Shown here piece after piece: positions 18,502 to 30,595 of a stretch of DNA of 64,000 nucleotides. The notes beneath the pieces were generated by a model. It saw nothing but the letters and a program-made list of their open reading frames with translations. It was not told where the DNA came from and made no database searches. The first letter of the stretch is position 1. Each line of letters begins with the position of its first letter. The position numbers and the translations under genes are program-made. This DNA is from Deltaproteobacteria bacterium (GTDB lineage Bacteria > Myxococcota_A > UBA796 > GCA-2862545): the NCBI GenBank assembly GCA_006226595.1, contig SBGP01000095.1:124001-188000 (forward strand), written 5' to 3'.

Positions 18502-19049
18502 GCGTCTGGATCCTCATGGTCGCGGCCGCCCTCGCTGGAAAGTGCGAGGACACCGCGTCCGTGCTGGTCGGGGCGCCCGACTTCGAGCAGTCCTTTCGCG
18601 AGGGCATGACCGCCGAGGCCCAGTCGGGCTTCGTGCGCGGCCTCCGCAGCGCCGGCACCACCGACGAGGCGTTCATCGCCTTCGCCACCGACTACTGGAC
18701 GCCGCGCCTCAACGGCTACATGCAGGACTCCTACGTCCGCATGGTCCCGGCGCTCGAGGCGTGGATCGTCGGGAGCGTCGGGTGCAAGCGCCTCAAGCAG
18801 ATCGGCAAGCAGCGCCCGTTCGTTGGCTGGGAAGCCCTGACCGAGGCCGAGCAGACGACCCTGCAGCAGAACCAGTTCATGCTCCCGCAACACCCGGCGA
18901 TGCAGGAGGTCATGGGCGGCCTCGAGACCTTCATGGCCGACGGCATGCCGGCGTTCCTCGAGGCGGCCACCGCCGCGAGCACGCCGCCGCCGAGCGCACC
19001 TCCCGAGGCCGCGCCGGTCGAAGCCGCTCCGGAGCCGAGCGCCCCGTGA
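18498..19049 (+). CDS. Exported protein of unknown function
   Basis: The 183-residue protein has a short signal-like N-terminus (MSVWILMVAAALAGKC). A helical body with several Trp/Tyr residues and two Cys follows, then an Ala/Pro/Glu-rich tail. The start is GTG 18498, overlapping the upstream TGA as GTGA, so translation is coupled. No family was recognised. Its place between a membrane protein and lipoproteins suggests an envelope role. Confidence 0.6.
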   Translation: MSVWILMVAAALAGKCEDTASVLVGAPDFEQSFREGMTAEAQSGFVRGLRSAGTTDEAFIAFATDYWTPRLNGYMQDSYVRMVPALEAWIVGSVGCKRLKQIGKQRPFVGWEALTEAEQTTLQQNQFMLPQHPAMQEVMGGLETFMADGMPAFLEAATAASTPPPSAPPEAAPVEAAPEPSAP

Positions 19050-19441
19050 TGCGCGCGCCGCACACCGCGGTCCTGCTCCTCGCACTCGTCGCCTGCGGGA
19101 AGGCCGAGGAGCCGCCGCCTCCGTCGTTCGGGCCCTACTTTCGGGCTGCCGTCGACCGGTGCCATGCCGGCTCGCCGGTGGCTGTGTCGTGCGACGAGCA
19201 CGCGTGCATCGGCATCGCGCGCACCGACGCCGAGGTCGAGCTCGACATGGACTGCCTGAGCTGGCCCTACCAGGGCAAGGGCAAGCAGAGCATCACGCAG
19301 CGCTGCGGTCCGAACAGCTGGCGGCTGACCGCCGTGTCGCAGCTTCCGCCGATGGACAGCACCACATCCGAGGCCATGCTCAAGGCGCAGGCCGAGCGCG
19401 TGAGCGCCGCGCTGGAGGCCATGCCATGCCCACCGAGATGA
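19049..19441 (+). CDS. Small lipoprotein
   Basis: The 130-residue protein starts MRAPHTAVLLLALVACGK, a lipoprotein signal with Cys16. The mature protein has five to six more Cys (DRCHAG, VSCDEHACIG, MDCLSW, QRCGPN), probably disulfide-bonded. ATG 19049 overlaps the preceding TGA as TGATG. I do not recognise a domain. It is translationally coupled within the 17152-20103 unit. Confidence 0.6.
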   Translation: MRAPHTAVLLLALVACGKAEEPPPPSFGPYFRAAVDRCHAGSPVAVSCDEHACIGIARTDAEVELDMDCLSWPYQGKGKQSITQRCGPNSWRLTAVSQLPPMDSTTSEAMLKAQAERVSAALEAMPCPPR

Positions 19442-20103
19442 CCCGTCCCCTCCTCGCGCTGTGCGCGCTGCCGGTGCTCGCGGTCGCGCTCGCCTGCGGT
19501 GGCGACGACACCGTCGAGTTCGAGGTGATCACGCCGGCGCCCACCGACGGTCAGCCCGCGGTGCTCGACGGAGGCACACGCTGCGGCGGCGACGGCCTGC
19601 AGCGCGTGAACTTCTGGCAGGGCGAGTACCCGGACCCGGTGATCGACGTGCAGAAGGCCGTCTCCGTGCCGGCCTACGAGGACCCCTGCGACGCGAAGCC
19701 CACGGCCACCTGCGCCATCGACCCGGCGGTCTACCACCCGTGGGCCAAGGGCAAGGGCTGGGTCACGCTGCGCGGCGTCGAGAAGTACACGGCGACCGCC
19801 GACTTCACGCTGGGCGACGTCGCCGTGAAGCAAGGCGAGACCGTGGAGGTCCCGACCTACCTCGCCGAGGGCTACTGCATGCTCCGCGTCCATGGAAAGG
19901 ACATCGAGGAGATGTGCCCGGGCGTGGGAGACCACCCGCTCGTCGCGAGCAGCAGCGCACCACTCCCGGACGAAGTGCAGCTCATGGACCCGGGCTGCGG
20001 CAAGTGGGTACAGGTGGACGAGGCGTTCATGGGGCGCGCCGAGGTCGCGGAAGGCACCATCCTCGGCTACGGCGAGGTCGGACCCGCGGGTGCTCTCCCC
20101 TAG
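19426..20103 (+). CDS. Cys-rich lipoprotein of unknown function
   Basis: The 225-residue protein has a signal sequence ending LAVALACGGDD, with a lipobox Cys. The body contains Cys pairs (DPCDAKPTATCAID, GYCMLRV, EEMCPG, PGCGKW) and beta-rich segments (WVTLRGVEKYTATADF). I chose ATG 19426 for its GGAGG at 19414-19418; ATG 19438 makes an ATGA overlap with the previous stop and is an alternative. No family is recognised. It is the last member of the overlapping run. Confidence 0.6.
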   Translation: MPTEMTRPLLALCALPVLAVALACGGDDTVEFEVITPAPTDGQPAVLDGGTRCGGDGLQRVNFWQGEYPDPVIDVQKAVSVPAYEDPCDAKPTATCAIDPAVYHPWAKGKGWVTLRGVEKYTATADFTLGDVAVKQGETVEVPTYLAEGYCMLRVHGKDIEEMCPGVGDHPLVASSSAPLPDEVQLMDPGCGKWVQVDEAFMGRAEVAEGTILGYGEVGPAGALP

Positions 20104-20193
20104 CGAAGATCCCGTCTCGGACGGCATCCCCCGCCGTAAGGCGCTGCAATCGGCACGGGACCTCCAGTGCGTAGGATGGTGCATGGAGGTGGC

Positions 20194-22521
20194 ATGACCC
20201 CCCTGCTGCTCAGCCTCGCTCTCGGCACCGCCCTGGCCCAGGACCCCGCGGACCCCGCTCCGACGGACCCCGCTCCGGCGGACCTCGTGCCCGAGGCCCT
20301 ACCCGACGCCTCGGAGACCCCCGAGGACGCCGTCCCCGCGGCCGAGACAGACCCGGCCATTGAGACCGCGGACGAGACGCCGGCGGACCCGGCGTCGGAC
20401 GCCACCGCCGAGCCCGAGCCCGTCGCCGTCGAAGCCCCCGCCGAGGACCCGCGAGTCGGCGGCCTCAGCGCCGAGTACACCGCCTTGGCTCGGACGGCCC
20501 TCGACGATCGCCGTGCCCCCGAGGAGCGCGCCGAAGCGGTGGACGCGCTGTCCGCCGCCGGCGACCCCGAGCTGCTGTGGATCCTCCGCGCCGCGGCCCG
20601 GGATCGCGAACCGACCCTCCAGCGCGCGGCCATCCGCGGAGCCGCGCGAACCCCCCATCCAGAGGCGGTGTCCCTCCTCGCGTGGCTCGCTGCCGATGCC
20701 GCCAGCGACCTCGACGTGCGTCGCGAAGCCCTGGACGTGCTCGCCATCGACACCAGCCGCGACGCCGGCGAGGCCCTGTGGCTGCTCGCCTCGCTGCGCA
20801 GCGTGCCCTCGGGCCTGCGCACCTTCGCGAGGACCGCCCTCGAGCACAACCACGCCGAGCTCATCGCCGAACGCGGCGACCCGCGACCCGTCACCGACTT
20901 CCTCGGCGGCACGACCTTCGTCAGCGCCTGGGGCGTCACCGGTGGCGTAGCCCTGTCGAGCGTGGGCGTGTGGGGGGCCTTCAGCGGAGGCGCGGCCATC
21001 GGCGCCGTCGGCGGTAGCGCCATCGGGCTCGGCACGTCGATCTGGTACGTGTCGAAGACGCCGATCTCCACCGGACAGGGCCTGGCCCAGGCCACCGGCG
21101 TGAGCTGGGGACTTGCGGCCGCGCAGTGGACGACCCTGGCGGTGCACGGACGCCCGCGCTTCGACTACTGGGACGACACCACCTACTGGGACACCCGCTG
21201 GAAGCGCGAGCAGTACGGGGCGGGCTACCGGCTGGCCGGCGTGGCCGCCGGGTCATTGCTCGGGGCTCACTGGGCCTCCAAGCAGCCGCGAACCGCCGAT
21301 GTCTTCGAGGTCAACCTCGCGACCTACCTCGGCAGCGCGGTGGCCCTCGCGGGCACGGGGCTCGTGGCCTGGAAGGAGCCCGACTGGCGCGACGTGTGGG
21401 ACGAGAACTCGGAGCGCGCGCTGTACGCGCAGCAGTCCAAGCAAGCGCGTGCCCTCGACGCCAGCAACCTCGTTGGCGCCGCCGCGGGCCTCGGCATCGG
21501 ACTCGCGATCCAGGACCGCTGGGAGCTCCAGGTCGAGGATGCGGTGTTCGCGTCCGTGCTCGGCCTGGAAGCCGCATGGATTGGCCAGTGGACGCCCTCC
21601 GCGATCGGAGTCGACGGAAGCGGTCTCAAGGGCTCGGTGCGCCTGCCGTGGAACGGCGCCATCGCCGGCGGCCTGGCGATCGCCGAGCTGCACCCGATGA
21701 GCCTGCAGACCTCCGCGGTCACCGCGACCACCGCCGCCGCGGGCAACGCGATCGGCGCAGGCGTGCCGATGCTGTTCACCGAGGACGAGCAGACGATCAC
21801 CCAGGTCATGGTCCCTGCCGGCGCGGTGGGCACCGTGGCGGGTATCTTCGCAGCCTCTGCCCTCGACCCCCAGGGTGGTGACTGGGCGCTGACCGGCGTC
21901 GCCACTGGCCTCGGTGCGACGAACCTCGCGCTGATCGGCACGGCGGCCCGGGCCACACCGACCGAGGTCGCCGGACTCGGCCTGCTCGGCGGCGGTCTCG
22001 GCGCGACGGGCGGGCTCGTCGCCGGCAGCCTGGTCGAGCCCCGCGGCGACCATATGCTCACCCTGACCACCGCGGCGGGATGGGGCGCGTACTACGGCCT
22101 GCTCACGCCCATCGCGGCCGGGAACCGCCTCTCGGACCCGGGACGAGCGCTCGTCGCCGCACTCGGGACCGACGCGTTCGTAGGCGGCACCGCGGTGGCC
22201 CTCAGCAGCGCCGTCGGCCTCGAGCCCCGGCAGACGGTCGTGCCCCAGCTGTTCGGCCTCACAGGCGCCACCACCGGCGCCCTCGTCGCCGGACTCGCCT
22301 CCACCGAGCCCGAGCCCGTGGCCACCGGATCCCTCATCGGCGCGACCGCGGGCCTCCTCGGCGGTGCGGCGCTGGAGGGTCTGCGCGGACGACGCAGCCG
22401 CACGGCCCTCGTACACCTGCCGGGCGTCGACCTGCCCGGCGCGTGGAGCCCGGTGCTCGCGCCCACCGTGGTCGACGGCCAGCAGGGCGTGTACCTCGGC
22501 GTCACCGGCGTCGGCTGGTAG
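20194..22521 (+). CDS. HEAT-repeat protein with glycine-rich transmembrane region
   Basis: The 775-residue protein starts at ATG 20194 after GGAGGT. A signal peptide (MTPLLLSLALGTALAQ) is followed by ~75 residues of Pro/Asp/Glu-rich linker. Next come HEAT-like helical repeats (residues ~90-225; e.g. EERAEAVDALSAAGDPELLWIL, split as shown by two helices). The remaining 500 residues are repeated Gly/Ala-rich hydrophobic segments (AGSLLGAHW, VGAAAGLGIGLAI, LLGGGLGATGGLVAGSL) resembling glycine-zipper or beta-barrel segments. It is probably an envelope protein. The function is unknown. Confidence 0.55.
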   Translation: MTPLLLSLALGTALAQDPADPAPTDPAPADLVPEALPDASETPEDAVPAAETDPAIETADETPADPASDATAEPEPVAVEAPAEDPRVGGLSAEYTALARTALDDRRAPEERAEAVDALSAAGDPELLWILRAAARDREPTLQRAAIRGAARTPHPEAVSLLAWLAADAASDLDVRREALDVLAIDTSRDAGEALWLLASLRSVPSGLRTFARTALEHNHAELIAERGDPRPVTDFLGGTTFVSAWGVTGGVALSSVGVWGAFSGGAAIGAVGGSAIGLGTSIWYVSKTPISTGQGLAQATGVSWGLAAAQWTTLAVHGRPRFDYWDDTTYWDTRWKREQYGAGYRLAGVAAGSLLGAHWASKQPRTADVFEVNLATYLGSAVALAGTGLVAWKEPDWRDVWDENSERALYAQQSKQARALDASNLVGAAAGLGIGLAIQDRWELQVEDAVFASVLGLEAAWIGQWTPSAIGVDGSGLKGSVRLPWNGAIAGGLAIAELHPMSLQTSAVTATTAAAGNAIGAGVPMLFTEDEQTITQVMVPAGAVGTVAGIFAASALDPQGGDWALTGVATGLGATNLALIGTAARATPTEVAGLGLLGGGLGATGGLVAGSLVEPRGDHMLTLTTAAGWGAYYGLLTPIAAGNRLSDPGRALVAALGTDAFVGGTAVALSSAVGLEPRQTVVPQLFGLTGATTGALVAGLASTEPEPVATGSLIGATAGLLGGAALEGLRGRRSRTALVHLPGVDLPGAWSPVLAPTVVDGQQGVYLGVTGVGW

Positions 22522-22540
22522 CGTGGCTTGACAGGCCCGG

Positions 22541-22562
22541 GCCCCGCGATAAACGGCGGGGC
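22541..22562 (+). terminator. Hairpin after the 20194 gene
   Basis: GCCCCGC (22541-22547) pairs with GCGGGGC (22556-22562) around an 8-base AT-containing loop, 20 bases after the stop codon. There is no T-run. A second perfect 9-bp inverted repeat, GAGGACAGG (22570-22578) with CCTGTCCTC (22600-22608), follows and may add to termination. Confidence 0.4.
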
Positions 22563-22699
22563 TCGGATCGAGGACAGGTCCGTGGCGGTCACATCGGCCC
22601 CTGTCCTCCCCTGGCTCCGCCAGCATCCGGTCCCTCGGGACGACCAATCCGCGGTTTTCGACTTCTGCCGAGTCTTCTCGGCCGTTCGGAGACACCCTC

Positions 22700-23305
22700 A
22701 TGCACCGCACCCTGATGGGCGCGCTGCTGCTGTCCTGCGTGGGCTGCACCGGCGCGTCAGACACCCTGTGGGCCGACCTGCCCAGCCTCTTCCCGGAGAA
22801 CAGCCCCGAAGCCGCCGGGATGCTCGCCTTCGTCAACGACCCCGACGTCGACGTCGCCCTGCTCGATGACGTGGTTCCCCTCGATCAGCGCGCCGCCAAG
22901 GCGATCATCGCGCATCGCGACGGCACCGACGCCATGTGGGGCACCGCGGACGACGACTACTTCGACACCCTGCGCGAGCTCGACGACACGCCGTTCGTGG
23001 GCGAGAGCGCGCTCGAGGCCATGTTCGACTACGCCTGGCTCCACGGCTGGATGGAAGACGTGCTCCGCGGCTTCGACGGCGTCGGCTTCACCCCCTCCGA
23101 GGCGCGCGGCACCCTGTGGGTCGCCAACGATCTCAGCTTCGAGCGGCTCGACGAGGAGCTGTCCCTCGATCGACGCGCGGCATCCGCCATCGTCGAGGCG
23201 CGGCCCATCCGGTCGATGGATCAGCTCGCGGCCGTCGACTACGTCGGCGAGGCCACGCTGCGCCGCCTGCGCGACGCCGCGTGGATCGACTCCGACTGGG
23301 AGTAG
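22700..23305 (+). CDS. Lipoprotein with two helix-hairpin-helix-like modules
   Basis: The 201-residue protein begins MHRTLMGALLLSCVGCTGA, with a lipobox Cys16. Two similar modules follow. Each has the ComEA-type HhH spacing: residues ~42-110 (LLDDVVPLDQRAAKAIIAH then FDTLRELDDTPFVGESAL) and ~130-195 (ELSLDRRAASAIVEAR then MDQLAAVDYVGEATLRRL). HhH motifs bind DNA backbone in ComEA. A lipid-anchored HhH protein could bind DNA at the surface or be purely structural. Competence genes are not nearby. Confidence 0.65.
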   Translation: MHRTLMGALLLSCVGCTGASDTLWADLPSLFPENSPEAAGMLAFVNDPDVDVALLDDVVPLDQRAAKAIIAHRDGTDAMWGTADDDYFDTLRELDDTPFVGESALEAMFDYAWLHGWMEDVLRGFDGVGFTPSEARGTLWVANDLSFERLDEELSLDRRAASAIVEARPIRSMDQLAAVDYVGEATLRRLRDAAWIDSDWE

Positions 23306-23314
23306 GCCCCGTGC

Positions 23315-26947
<3,633 letters not shown>

Positions 26948-27052
26948 ATCGAGACTCCGCAGGCCCGGGCACCCTACACGATCGTCATCCCACCGTGTGT
27001 CAAGCCCGGCAGCCGTCACCTACACGTCAGGAAACCGTGGGGAGGCCGTGCG

Positions 27053-27790
27053 CTAGCCTGCCTGGAGCAGGTCCCGCTCGGCGAAGAGCTGGAACCAGTC
27101 GCCCAGCCGCTCGCTTAGGACGGTTGGATCGGCGCCATGCCCGACCGCGGCCTCGAGGGCATCGCCGAGTGCGGTGGGCTCGGCGAACGCCTCGAGCACC
27201 GCCAGACAGGACGGCACCACCTCGAGGTGCCGCATCTTCAGGTTCCGCCGGAAGACCACGAGGTGCACCGGCTGCGCGACGATCGCGGGGCGCTCGGTCT
27301 CGCCGATCACCGCGCTCCGGAAGCGATGCACGTCGTGGGCAACGGTGAGCAGCCGCACGTGGGGCTGAAGCACGAGACGCGGTTCGCTCACCAGCTGCTC
27401 GGGCCGCAAGGACACGCCATTCGCGGCCTCGAAGCCGTCCATCACCGCGCGATCGAGGCGCACCATGTCCAGCTCGACGCGGGGCCGCCCCTCGGCCTCC
27501 ATGAACGCCGGAAGCGCATCCGCGATGCGGTTGAGCGTGTAGGTCCGCGAGGGATGCGCCGCGAGGTAGGCAAACACCAGCTCCTCGGCCTTCTCTCGCC
27601 CGAGGAGGGCGACGAGACCGGGCACCTCGTCGCACACTGCATCTCCGAGGCGAAGGCGGTACTGCTCGCGGTAGACCTCGATCTGCTCGGAGGGGGAGAG
27701 CACCACGCCACCGGCGAACCACGACGGGTCGGGGGCCTCGGCGCCGCGCACGATGGCGGCCATGCGCTCGCGCCAGTCATCCGGCAGCAA
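27053..27790 (-). CDS. DUF2063 partner protein of an MNIO enzyme (BufC/HvfC type)
   Basis: The 245-residue protein has the DUF2063 N-terminal domain (FAGGVVLSPSEQIEVYREQYRLRLGDAV, here split at ~20-residue blocks; LGREKAEELVFAYLAAHPS) and a C-terminal domain like that of MbnC/BufC proteins. In characterised systems this partner binds the precursor peptide and works with the MNIO iron enzyme. The start is TTG 27788-27790 with GAGGAG five bases upstream, overlapping the MNIO gene by 14 bases, so the pair is translationally coupled. The cassette order is precursor, MNIO, partner. Confidence 0.85.
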   Translation of the reverse strand: MLPDDWRERMAAIVRGAEAPDPSWFAGGVVLSPSEQIEVYREQYRLRLGDAVCDEVPGLVALLGREKAEELVFAYLAAHPSRTYTLNRIADALPAFMEAEGRPRVELDMVRLDRAVMDGFEAANGVSLRPEQLVSEPRLVLQPHVRLLTVAHDVHRFRSAVIGETERPAIVAQPVHLVVFRRNLKMRHLEVVPSCLAVLEAFAEPTALGDALEAAVGHGADPTVLSERLGDWFQLFAERDLLQAG

Positions 27791-28676
27791 GGCGGCTCCT
27801 CAGCGCGTCGTCGCGCACGGAACGGGCCCGCTCGGCCTCTTCCTGCAGGCGGGCGAACTCGGGGATGTTCCCATCCCACTCGATGAGCGTCGACACCGGG
27901 CCCAGGCGGCGGATCGTGTGTGCGTACAGCTCCCAGACCTCGTCGCACACGGGGTGATCGTGGGTGTCGATGCGGTAGCCCTCGGGGCGGATGGTGTGCC
28001 CGGCGAGGTGGATCTGCACGACGCGATCGACCGGCACGTGGTCGAGGTAGGTGATGGGGTCGAAGCCGTGGTTCACGCTGGACACGAAGACGTTGTTCAC
28101 GTCGAGGAGCAAGGCGCAGTCGGCCTCTTCGACGACCCCGGCCAGGAACTCCCACTCCTCTTCGAGGCTGTCGGCCCACGTGAGGTACGAGGAGACGTTC
28201 TCGACGGCGAACGGGATGCCAAAGCGGTCCTGGACTCGCTTGATGCGCTCGACGACGTGGTCGCGCACCTCGGGCCGGTACGGCAGAGGCAGCAGGTCGT
28301 GCACGTTGACCCCGCCCGCCCCGGTGAAGCACAGGTGGTCGGAGAACCACGGGGGTCGCACGACCTCGATGAGCCGCCCGAGGGCCGCGGTGTGCGCCGG
28401 GTCCTCTTCCGAGCCGAGGGACATGGACACGCCGTGCAGCGCCGCCGGGTAGTGGGCCACCAGTCGCTCGAGGTAGTGCAGCGGCGAGCCGCCCTCGACC
28501 ATGAAGTTCTCCGAGAGCAGCTCGAACCAGTCCATGGCCGGCAGCTCGTCGACGACCTCGCGGTAGTGCGGCACCCGGTAGCCGACCCCGATGCCGAGAT
28601 CGGGCACGGCAAAGCGACTCACCCGCGGCGTGGACGCGGGAAGCTGAAGGTTTCGCGGGGTGGCGGACTCACTCAT
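27777..28676 (-). CDS. MNIO (DUF692) family multinuclear iron oxidase, RiPP-modifying
   Basis: The 299-residue protein shows the MNIO TIM-barrel signatures. GIGVGYRVPHY is at the start, LLSENFM, HGVSMSLGS, WFSDHLCFTG and FAVENVSSYL (metal-binding Glu) follow, then LLLDVNNVFVSSVNHG, IHLAGH, DTHDHPV and IEWDGNIP. These supply the His/Asp/Glu iron ligands. MNIO enzymes such as MbnB and the bufferin enzymes convert precursor Cys to oxazolone or thiooxazole-type groups. I start at ATG 28676. The Cys-rich lipoprotein gene lies 111 bases upstream and the DUF2063 gene overlaps downstream, which makes the substrate assignment strong by context. Confidence 0.9.
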   Translation of the reverse strand: MSESATPRNLQLPASTPRVSRFAVPDLGIGVGYRVPHYREVVDELPAMDWFELLSENFMVEGGSPLHYLERLVAHYPAALHGVSMSLGSEEDPAHTAALGRLIEVVRPPWFSDHLCFTGAGGVNVHDLLPLPYRPEVRDHVVERIKRVQDRFGIPFAVENVSSYLTWADSLEEEWEFLAGVVEEADCALLLDVNNVFVSSVNHGFDPITYLDHVPVDRVVQIHLAGHTIRPEGYRIDTHDHPVCDEVWELYAHTIRRLGPVSTLIEWDGNIPEFARLQEEAERARSVRDDALRSRLAAG

Positions 28677-28728
28677 GACCCTTCCGTACTCGCGCCCGTG
28701 TCGCTCGGCCACACGCGGGCCGCAGACG

Positions 28729-28765
28729 AAAACGCCGACCTGCCTCGAGCGAGGAGAGGTCGGCG
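28729..28765 (-). terminator. Hairpin plus T-tract between RiPP precursor and MNIO genes
   Basis: CGCCGACCT (28733-28741) and AGGTCGGCG (28757-28765) are perfect 9-bp arms. Inside them CCTCG (28743-28747) and CGAGG (28750-28754) extend the stem. On the minus strand the stem is followed by TTTT (28732-28729). It lies 23 bases after the precursor stop and 50 bases before the MNIO start, the place expected for a partial terminator that keeps precursor mRNA in excess over enzyme mRNA. Confidence 0.7.
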
Positions 28766-28787
28766 CGTCGGGCAGCCCGAGGGCTGG

Positions 28788-29183
28788 CTACATGTTGCAG
28801 CCGCCCTTGCCCTTGCACGGGTTCTGGCCCTTGCACGAGTTCTGGCCCTCGACGGCGCAGCCGCCCTGACCCTTGCACTCGTTGTGGCCCTTGCAGCTGT
28901 GGCCAGCGGCCTCGCCACCCTGCTCGCCCTCGGCGGCGTCGGCGGCGGTCTTGTCCTTGCAGCCGTTCTCGCCCTTGCAGCTGTGCTCGGCTTCTTCGCC
29001 ACCCTGGGCGCCTTCGTGACCGTCGGCGTGCGCCGCCTCGGTCTTGGCCTCGGCGCTCGCGGGCGCGGCTTCGGGCGCCGCCTCGGTGGATGCGGCCTCA
29101 CCGCCACCACAGGCAGAGAGGGTTCCGGCCATCAGGCCGGCGAGGGCGCTCGCGACCAGCTTGGACTGCAGGCTCTTGGACAT
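28788..29183 (-). CDS. Cys-rich lipoprotein, putative MNIO RiPP precursor (bufferin-like)
   Basis: The 131-residue protein has signal MSKSLQSKLVASALAGLMAG and lipobox LSAC (Cys25). An Ala/Glu linker precedes a Cys-rich C-terminus with eight Cys at 69, 75, 97, 103, 109, 117, 123 and 129. All neighbours within each group are spaced C-x5-C. The unit is CKGxNxCKGxGGC, present twice, with a half copy CKGENGC before it. Such CKG/GGC repeats next to MNIO and DUF2063 genes are typical of bufferin-type metal-binding precursors. It would be exported, lipid-anchored and bind copper or another soft metal. ATG 29183 follows GGAGA. Confidence 0.85.
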   Translation of the reverse strand: MSKSLQSKLVASALAGLMAGTLSACGGGEAASTEAAPEAAPASAEAKTEAAHADGHEGAQGGEEAEHSCKGENGCKDKTAADAAEGEQGGEAAGHSCKGHNECKGQGGCAVEGQNSCKGQNPCKGKGGCNM

Positions 29184-29300
29184 GGATTCTCCAGCAGATG
29201 AACGCGGGGCCGACCTGACCGGCCCACGGCGACGTGAAGCGTAGGACTGCACGCGGTCGCGTGTCAATCCGACGCTATCGACGTGTTCGGCGAAGGGACG

Positions 29301-30410
29301 TTACGCGCGGCGACGACGAAGACCGAGCGGGAGCAGAGCCAAACCGAGCGCGAGGCCGCCGACCGGGCTGCCCGAGCTGCTGCACGCGCAGCCGCCCGCG
29401 ACCAGATCGGTCTCGGAGGGGTCGACCGGGTTGTTCGGGTCGACCGGGTTGTTCGGGTCGGCCGGGTCATTCGGATCCGCCGGGTCGTTCGGGTCCGTCG
29501 GATCGCTCGGGTCCGTCGGGTCGGTCGCGTTGTTCCAGTCGGTCTGGGCGTCCGGCACGATGCCGAGGATCCAGTCGATGTAGGTATCGACGCGGGCCGC
29601 GCCGTTGGCGCCGTCGACGCAGTAGGTGCTGGCGTTCCAGTCGACCGGGAACACGAAGCTGTTCACGCCCGCGAGCTCGAGGCCGTTGCTGGTCTGCTCG
29701 AAGGCCGCGCCGCCGGAGTCACCGGAGCACACGTTGGTGTTCGGGTCGTAGCTGTACACGATGCCGAACTCAGCGCTGTCCACGGCGATGCTCGTGGTGC
29801 GCTTCACGCCGTTGTCCTGGGCGTCGTCGGAGGTGATGCCGAAGCCGACGAACACGAGCTCGCGACCGGTCCAGCTGCCGTCGATGGTCTCGTCGTTGAG
29901 CACCGCCGGGCCGTCGAGGGTGCTGATCGTCGAGGTGGTCCGCATCAGCGCCACGTCGTTCACGATCTCCTGGCTGTCCATGCCCGGCCAGTCGGGGTGG
30001 ATGTCGATGCCGTTGGAGGCGACCTCGAACCAACCGTCGTTGGCGGTGTTGAACACGTTGTCCGTGCGCGCCCAGTACAGGGTGGCGCCCTGACGCACGT
30101 AGTCCTCACCGGCCTCGGCGCAGTGCGCGGCGGTGATGACGTAGTTGTTGGAGATCTGCGTGCCCGAGCAGAAGTTGAAGCCGTTGTTGCTGCCGAAGTA
30201 CGCGACGAGCGCGAGCACGTTGTCGTAGTCGCTCGTGTCGCGGCCGTTGACGATGCCGCGGGGCAGCGTGGTGTCGACCAGATCCGCGTCGCCGATCAGG
30301 TGCTCGGCCACGGTCCAGTCACCGTCGATCTCGAAGCCGGCTTCGGCGGGAAGATCAGAGGCGGTGGCGAGGGTCGGGAGCAGAGCGAGCGAGAGCAGGG
30401 CGAGGCGCAT
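29301..30410 (-). CDS. Trypsin-like serine protease with MYXO-CTERM tag
   Basis: The 369-residue protein has signal MRLALLSLALLPTLATA and a propeptide. The mature S1 domain starts near IVNGRDTSD. The catalytic triad is visible as His96 (VITAAHC), Asp152 (NDVALM) and Ser232 (CSGDSGGA). A linker of DP-x repeats (TDPSDPTDPNDPADP) leads to a MYXO-CTERM tail (GGCACSSSGSP, hydrophobic stretch, RRRRA). It is exported and probably surface-sorted. It is close to, but separate from, the MNIO cassette. The start follows GGAG at 30411-30420. Confidence 0.9.
   Translation of the reverse strand: MRLALLSLALLPTLATASDLPAEAGFEIDGDWTVAEHLIGDADLVDTTLPRGIVNGRDTSDYDNVLALVAYFGSNNGFNFCSGTQISNNYVITAAHCAEAGEDYVRQGATLYWARTDNVFNTANDGWFEVASNGIDIHPDWPGMDSQEIVNDVALMRTTSTISTLDGPAVLNDETIDGSWTGRELVFVGFGITSDDAQDNGVKRTTSIAVDSAEFGIVYSYDPNTNVCSGDSGGAAFEQTSNGLELAGVNSFVFPVDWNASTYCVDGANGAARVDTYIDWILGIVPDAQTDWNNATDPTDPSDPTDPNDPADPNDPADPNNPVDPNNPVDPSETDLVAGGCACSSSGSPVGGLALGLALLPLGLRRRRA
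29415..29530 (-). repeat. 18-bp tandem repeats encoding the protease DP linker
   Basis: Six or so near-identical 18-base units (GGGTCGACCGGGTTGTTC and variants on the plus strand) encode the D-P-x-N/D-P linker of the trypsin-like protease. The period is a multiple of three, so length variation keeps frame. Confidence 0.6.
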
Positions 30411-30595
30411 GGAGGACTCCAGAAGCAGGGCATTATCTAAATACCGAAACTCCAGAGCCGACCGCATGTCGTCCTTCCGACTGCGCAATCTCTTTACAGT
30501 GGTCCAGAAATCGTTAGCCGCGGCTATGCAATGCGCGTTTACAATGCACTACAGCAGGCGTTTATTTTCCGGGTTCGCGGTGGACTGTCGGACGC
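30411..30595. other. AT-richer intergenic region
   Basis: This 185-base gap precedes the protease gene and follows the menaquinone operon. It is clearly AT-richer than its surroundings (e.g. GCATTATCTAAATACCG, AATGCGCGTTTACAATG). It probably holds the protease promoter. I see no gene in it and cannot place a sure -35/-10 pair. Confidence 0.35.

Noticed and set aside
22700-23305. ComEA competence protein
   Set aside because: The HhH-like modules fit loosely, but there are two degenerate copies, a lipoprotein anchor and no competence genes nearby.
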